In this document: piece after piece, positions 6,288 to 10,112 of the stretch | Numbering within the stretch: position 1 is the stretch's first letter | Layout of the letters: each line of letters opens with the position of its first letter | From: JAXGPP01 sp964436865 | Lineage (GTDB): Bacteria; Planctomycetota; Planctomycetia; Pirellulales; Thermoguttaceae | Direction of reading: 5' to 3' | Length of the DNA stretch: 10,112 nucleotides | Assembly (NCBI GenBank): GCA_964436865.1 | Contig: CAYTFK010000261.1 | Coordinates: 1 to 10,112, forward strand | Position numbers and translations under genes: made by a program | Notes under the pieces: model-generated | Databases searched by the model: none | The model's input: only the letters and a program-made list of their open reading frames with translations | Told to the model about the DNA's origin: nothing

Positions 6288-7649
6288 ATGGCCAACGCAC
6301 ACCTACCCCGAGAGATCTCACGTCGCGAAGCCCTGATTTGCGGCCTGGCTGGCGCGGCGGGACTGTTGATGGCTGGTGCCCCGGCAAACGGTCGGGCGGC
6401 CGCTCTGCCGTTGAAAGGCAAAGCCAAATCGGTCATTCAGATCTGGGCGGCTGGTGGCCCTCCGCACTTGGACACCTTCGACCCGAAACCGGAGGCGGGC
6501 AACGATTACTGCGGCCCGCTGAACAAGCCGATCGCGACCAATGCGGATGGAATTCGGATCGGCGAACTGCTTCCGATGCTGGCCAGGCAGGCCGACAAGT
6601 TTTCGATCATTCGCAGCATGACCCATGGCAACAACGGCCACGAGACGGCAGCTTATCTGACTCAGACCGGGCGGCGTCCGGGCGATCGGCTTGTGTACCC
6701 TTGCGCCGGGGCGGTGGTATCGCTGTTCAAGGGTTACGAAGCCGGCTACAAGGGGCTCATTCCGCCGTATATCGTGCTCACCCAGACTCAGGGCCGGTTC
6801 TCCGAGGCCGGTTTCTTGGGGCCTCGCCACCAGCCGTTCGCCACCGGCGGCGACCCGTCGCAGCAGCGGTTCATGGTGGAAGGGGTCACGTCGCAGGGTG
6901 TCTCCGAGCAGCAGCAGAAAGATCGGCGCGGGTTGCTGCGCAAGCTCGATACTCTCGGAGCCACTGCCAAAGGGAACCCCGCCCTGACGCCGTTCTACGA
7001 ATCGGAGGAGCAGGCGTACGACATGATTCTGGGCGACGGCGCCAAGGCATTCGATCTTTCGGAGGAGAAGCCCGAGCTGCGCAGCCGGTATGGCCACCCG
7101 ACTTGGAGCGAGACTTCGTATCTGCGGTTCGGACAGGCGTGCCTGGCGGCGCGGCGGCTGGTCGAGCGGGGCGTCCCTTACGTGACCATCAACGACGGCG
7201 GCTGGGACACGCACACCGAGAACTTCCGCATCATGCAGCAGAAGCTGCCAGAACTCGATCAGGGCCTCGCGACGCTGCTGGAAGACCTGGCCCAGCGAGG
7301 CCTGCTCGAGACGACGGTTGTCTGGTGGTGTGGCGAATTCGGGCGTACGCCGAAGATCGACTGGCAGGCGCCCTGGAACGGCGGACGCAACCACTACGGC
7401 AACGTCTTTTCGGCCGTGGTCGCCGGCGGCGGTTTCAAGGGCGGGCAAGTGGTCGGTTCGTCGGACGCAAAAGGCGAAGAGGTCAAGGATCGTCCGGTTT
7501 ATCCGTGTGACCTGCTGGGCAGCATCTATGAATTGCTCGGCATCGACCCTGAGGGCCCGCTGCCTAATCCGCTGGGCGAGGCTCTGACTGTGACCCCGAC
7601 CGCAGCCGACGGCATTCCGATGGCGGGACGATTGAACGAGATTATGTGA
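6288..7649 (+). CDS. DUF1501 protein, alkaline-phosphatase-like fold, Tat-exported
   Basis: 453-aa protein of the DUF1501 family, related to the alkaline phosphatase/sulfatase superfamily; no reaction has been firmly assigned. The N-terminus carries a twin-arginine leader (ISRREALICGLAGAAGLLMAG, residues 10-30; shown here as SRREAL then a hydrophobic run) with probable cleavage near 34-38. Family motifs in order: GGPPHLDTFDPKP (56-68), IRSMTHGNNGHE (108-119), GFLGPRHQPF (175-184), YVTINDGGWDTH (298-309), VVWWCGEFGRTPKI (344-357) and GRNHYGNVFS (366-375). The Asp/His clusters in HLDT, GGWDTH and GRNHY occupy positions typical of metal or catalytic residues of this superfamily, suggesting a hydrolase, but this is inference. 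Length is normal. It sits 9 nt downstream of the DUF1549/DUF1553 gene and 64 nt upstream of the PPC gene, the usual planctomycete order. Confidence 0.93.
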   Translation: MANAHLPREISRREALICGLAGAAGLLMAGAPANGRAAALPLKGKAKSVIQIWAAGGPPHLDTFDPKPEAGNDYCGPLNKPIATNADGIRIGELLPMLARQADKFSIIRSMTHGNNGHETAAYLTQTGRRPGDRLVYPCAGAVVSLFKGYEAGYKGLIPPYIVLTQTQGRFSEAGFLGPRHQPFATGGDPSQQRFMVEGVTSQGVSEQQQKDRRGLLRKLDTLGATAKGNPALTPFYESEEQAYDMILGDGAKAFDLSEEKPELRSRYGHPTWSETSYLRFGQACLAARRLVERGVPYVTINDGGWDTHTENFRIMQQKLPELDQGLATLLEDLAQRGLLETTVVWWCGEFGRTPKIDWQAPWNGGRNHYGNVFSAVVAGGGFKGGQVVGSSDAKGEEVKDRPVYPCDLLGSIYELLGIDPEGPLPNPLGEALTVTPTAADGIPMAGRLNEIM

Positions 7650-7703
7650 TCGTTGAGAATCCAGAGGCGGGAATCGAGTGCCTGGTGCGCGAACCGCAGA
7701 GAC

Positions 7704-7707
7704 GGAG
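7704..7707 (+). promoter_or_regulatory. Ribosome binding site deciding the PPC-protein start
   Basis: GGAG stands 6 nt before the ATG at 7714. The frame is open further upstream (to a GTG at 7678), but that start would place 12 polar residues before the hydrophobic leader and has no comparable site, so 7714 is preferred. Confidence 0.6.
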
Positions 7708-7713
7708 AGTCGC

Positions 7714-10047
7714 ATGAACGTTTTCCGATTTGTGCGGGCGTGGGCGATTATGGCAGCGATGTTCTCCTGCTCGGCGACTATCGCTCAGGAAACGCTGCCG
7801 CGTCTCGGCTATGTCTATCCCGCCGGCGGCCAGCGAGGTACGAGCTTTGCGATCACCGTCGGCGGCCAGTACCTGGGCGACATCGGCCGGATCACCTTCT
7901 CCGGTGAGGGAATTGAAGCCAGCGTGACTGAAGGCATCGAGCCGATGACCGACAAGGATGTCAGCGCGCTCCGCGACCGGTTGAATGAGATGCGGAAGAA
8001 CCAGAATGACCCCGCCGTCCGCCGCGAAATGGCGGCGATCGGGCGCAGACTTTCCAGCTTCATGTCAGCCCGGCTCCGGCGACAGACTCATCCGGGCATC
8101 GCCGAAACGGTCCAACTCCAGGTGACGATCAGGCCTGACGCCAGGCCCGGCGTGCGGGAAATGCGGCTGGAAACGGCCCGTGGCGTATCCAACCCGCTCC
8201 GTTTCTGCGTCGGCACGCTGCCTGAATTCCGCGAGAAGGAACCGGAGCTGGTCACTGATTTTCAGGACTTCTACACGATCACCCGCTTCCCCGCTACGGC
8301 CACCGCGGAGATCACGCTGCCGGCCACAGTCAACGGGCAGATCATCCCGCGCGAGCCGGACAGCTTGCGTTGGAACGGCGGATTCACACCCGGCGACGCC
8401 GACCGTTACCGGTTCGAGGCAAGGAAAGGGCAGACGCTGGTCATCGCGGCGTCAGCCCGGCAACTGATCCCTTATCTGCCCGATGCGGTGCCCGGCTGGT
8501 TCCAGGCCACACTCACGCTGTACGACTCCGAGGGCCGCGAATTGGCGTTCGTGGACGACTACCGCTTCCAGCCCGATCCGATTCTGGTGTTCCCGGTGCC
8601 TGCCGACGGCCATTACGTGGTTGAAATCAAGGACGCCATCTCCCGCGGCCGGCCCGACTTCGTCTACCGTATCACATTCGGCGAACAGCCGTTCATCAGC
8701 AGCATCTTTCCCCTCGGTGGCCGAGTTGGGGAAGAGACGGCTGTGACCTTGTCGGGGTATAACTTGGCCGAAAACCGGCTCACCATTGACGCTATGGACA
8801 AGCCACCCGGTGTCTATCCCGTCTCCGCTGACCGGAGCGAATTGCTCTCCAACACCCGGCCGTTTGCCGTCGACACGCTGCCGGAATGCCTGGAGGAGGA
8901 ACCGAACGGCTCCGCTGCTGCCGCACAGTCGGTCCAGTTGCCTGTAATCGTCAACGGCCGGATCGACACGCCGGGCGACGGCGACGTGTTCCGATTCGAA
9001 GGCCGCGCCGGCCAGCACATAGTCGCGGAAGTGGAGGCACGGCGGCTTGATTCGCCAGTCGATTCGCTACTCGAGCTGACCGATGTGGCCGGCAAACGCC
9101 TGGCCTTCAACGATGATCACGAAGACAAGGCCGCTGCGCTATACACGCATCAGGCCGATTCCTTTATCCGCTTCACGCTGCCAGGCGACGGGGTCTACTT
9201 CGTTCGCCTGGCCGATGCCCAGCGACAAGGCGGCCCCGAGTTCGCGTACCGCCTGCGGATCAGCCCTCCGCGGCCCGACTTTGCCCTGCGCGTCGTACCG
9301 TCGTGCATCAATGCCAGTTCCTGGCGGCTTACGCCGGTGACAGTATTCGCCTTGCGGCGCGACGGGTTCGACGGCGAGATTGCCCTTTCGCTCAAGGATC
9401 CCCCAGAGGGCGTGGTCCTAATCGGCGGGGTGGTGCCGGCCGGCCAGGACAAGGTTCGGGTGACGTTTTCGCTGGCCCCCTGGGCGGCGATCGAACCGGT
9501 TAAACTGTCGCTGGAGGGACGAGCGGCGATCGACGGCCAAGAAGTCGTGCGCCCGGCAGTCGCTGCCGACGACATGATGCAGGCCTTTGCCTACAGACAT
9601 CTGGTTCCAGCCCAGGACCTGAGAGTCGTTCTTGCCGACAGCGGGCGATTTAGGGCGGGCGCCACCGTCCGACAACCACCTCCCTCGGACCGCCGAACCC
9701 ATCAGAGTCCATCAACGGTGGTAAGCGAACAGCCGGCGAGAATCCCTGCTGGCGGAACTGTCGAAGTGCAGGTTCGCGGTCCCTGGCCGGCTGGTCAGGC
9801 GGAGATGGAACTCGAATTGAGCGATCCGCCTGAAGGAATCGCCATTGACGAAGTCGACTGGCAGGACCGAATCGTGACGATTACCCTCCACAGTGACGCC
9901 GAAAGAATTGAACCAGGTCTTCGCGGCAACCTGATCGTCAACACATTCCGCAGGCGGACGGAGACCAACCCGGAGGGCAGAGTGCGCGAATACCGCTCCT
10001 TCATGGGCGTCCTGCCGGCGATTCCCTTCGAAGTTGTGAAGCCGTAG
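7714..10047 (+). CDS. Large secreted protein with two PPC (pre-peptidase C-terminal) domains
   Basis: 777-aa predicted extracytoplasmic protein; no enzyme domain is recognisable. Residues 1-24 form a signal peptide (MNVFRFVRAWAIMAAMF, then a short polar end, TIA|QE). An IPT/Ig-like segment follows (LGYVYPAGGQRGTSFAITVGG, about 31-51, continuing to about 165). PPC-like beta domain 1 covers about 205-322: NGQI, GDADRYRFEARKGQTLVI (227-244), LTLYDSEGRELAFVDD (267-282), DGHYVVEIKD (298-307). A second IPT-like repeat begins at ISSIFPLGGRVGEETAVTLSG (about 328-348). PPC domain 2 covers about 412-516: GDGDVFRFEGRAGQHIVAEV (421-440), LLELTDVAGKRLAFNDD (452-468), GDGVYFVRLADAQ (491-503). Later Ig-like segments contain paired LSLKDPPEGV (558-567) and LELSDPPEGI (700-709). 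PPC domains usually sit at the ends of secreted proteases as binding or secretion modules; here they stand alone, next to DUF1501, so a binding or surface role in the same exported set is likely. Confidence 0.88.
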   Translation: MNVFRFVRAWAIMAAMFSCSATIAQETLPRLGYVYPAGGQRGTSFAITVGGQYLGDIGRITFSGEGIEASVTEGIEPMTDKDVSALRDRLNEMRKNQNDPAVRREMAAIGRRLSSFMSARLRRQTHPGIAETVQLQVTIRPDARPGVREMRLETARGVSNPLRFCVGTLPEFREKEPELVTDFQDFYTITRFPATATAEITLPATVNGQIIPREPDSLRWNGGFTPGDADRYRFEARKGQTLVIAASARQLIPYLPDAVPGWFQATLTLYDSEGRELAFVDDYRFQPDPILVFPVPADGHYVVEIKDAISRGRPDFVYRITFGEQPFISSIFPLGGRVGEETAVTLSGYNLAENRLTIDAMDKPPGVYPVSADRSELLSNTRPFAVDTLPECLEEEPNGSAAAAQSVQLPVIVNGRIDTPGDGDVFRFEGRAGQHIVAEVEARRLDSPVDSLLELTDVAGKRLAFNDDHEDKAAALYTHQADSFIRFTLPGDGVYFVRLADAQRQGGPEFAYRLRISPPRPDFALRVVPSCINASSWRLTPVTVFALRRDGFDGEIALSLKDPPEGVVLIGGVVPAGQDKVRVTFSLAPWAAIEPVKLSLEGRAAIDGQEVVRPAVAADDMMQAFAYRHLVPAQDLRVVLADSGRFRAGATVRQPPPSDRRTHQSPSTVVSEQPARIPAGGTVEVQVRGPWPAGQAEMELELSDPPEGIAIDEVDWQDRIVTITLHSDAERIEPGLRGNLIVNTFRRRTETNPEGRVREYRSFMGVLPAIPFEVVKP

Positions 10048-10060
10048 GCAAGACGAATTC

Positions 10061-10111
10061 CGCTCGGGACGTGTCTCCGCGATGGAAGGGCTGGGAGCCC
10101 ACTTCCGAGCG
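10061..10111. terminator. Nested inverted repeat after the operon, possible terminator
   Basis: CGCTCGGGA (10061-10069) can pair with TTCCGAGCG (10103-10111) with one G-T pair. Inside, GGGCT (10088-10092) pairs with AGCCC (10096-10100) across GGG. It begins 13 nt after the operon's last stop, where a terminator would be expected, but the window ends before any T-run can be seen and the outer loop is long. Confidence 0.25.
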
Positions 10112-10112
10112 C

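Noticed and set aside
6275..7510. 411-codon plus-strand frame overlapping DUF1501
   Set aside because: Out-of-frame shadow, Arg/Gly-rich, no domain; the same bases encode the DUF1501 motifs.
6318..7715. 465-codon open frame on the minus strand opposite DUF1501
   Set aside because: High GC at third positions of the DUF1501 gene keeps the antisense frame open. Its product is Arg/Gln/Val-rich without motifs, and the plus strand carries a full DUF1501 protein.
1..10112. Defence system, CRISPR, phage or transposon content
   Set aside because: No direct-repeat array, integrase, transposase, nuclease, toxin-antitoxin pair or reverse transcriptase was recognised on either strand. The SDR pair and the photolyase were considered as parts of a defence locus, but nothing in their motifs or neighbours supports it.

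Overview
The window looks like a chromosomal segment of a GC-rich planctomycete. The main evidence is three adjacent genes, a DUF1549/DUF1553 protein, a DUF1501 protein and a large PPC-domain protein, an arrangement typical of Planctomycetota (perhaps Pirellulales-like). Tat-type leaders and an SSS-family sodium symporter fit this. No rRNA, tRNA, CRISPR array, integrase or transposase was seen.

Layout. (1) Positions 1-958, minus strand: the N-terminal 319 codons of a sodium/solute symporter that runs off the left edge. (2) 959-1340: a gene-poor stretch with a perfect 15-bp inverted repeat, a second GC-rich hairpin, and a minus-strand reading frame of about 35 codons that looks like the orphaned C-terminus of a lost gene. 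(3) 1272-2795, plus strand: a divergent class II CPD photolyase whose conserved part begins exactly where the remnant stops and which has no ATG upstream of its conserved core. (4) 2809-4304, minus strand: two extended-SDR genes overlapping by ATGA. The upstream one has a Tat leader and has lost the SDR active-site lysine; the downstream one is a canonical cytosolic SDR. They converge on the photolyase with a 13-nt gap. (5) 4305-4697: a divergent intergenic region with a possible sigma-70-like promoter and a perfect 9-bp leader hairpin. (6) 4698-10047, plus strand: the three-gene operon DUF1549/DUF1553, then DUF1501 (Tat), then a PPC-domain secreted protein, each with an export signal. (7) 10048-10112: a short tail with a nested inverted repeat.

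The rightward operon probably encodes a set of exported proteins that act together at or outside the cytoplasmic membrane; the biochemical role of these families is not established. The photolyase repairs UV-induced cyclobutane dimers if it is still expressed. The symporter and the SDR pair suggest sugar or polyol uptake and nucleotide-sugar or sugar redox chemistry, but the substrates cannot be read from the sequence. The points most worth checking are the photolyase/remnant junction, the half-degenerate SDR pair, and the DUF1549 protein that lacks any CxxCH motif.
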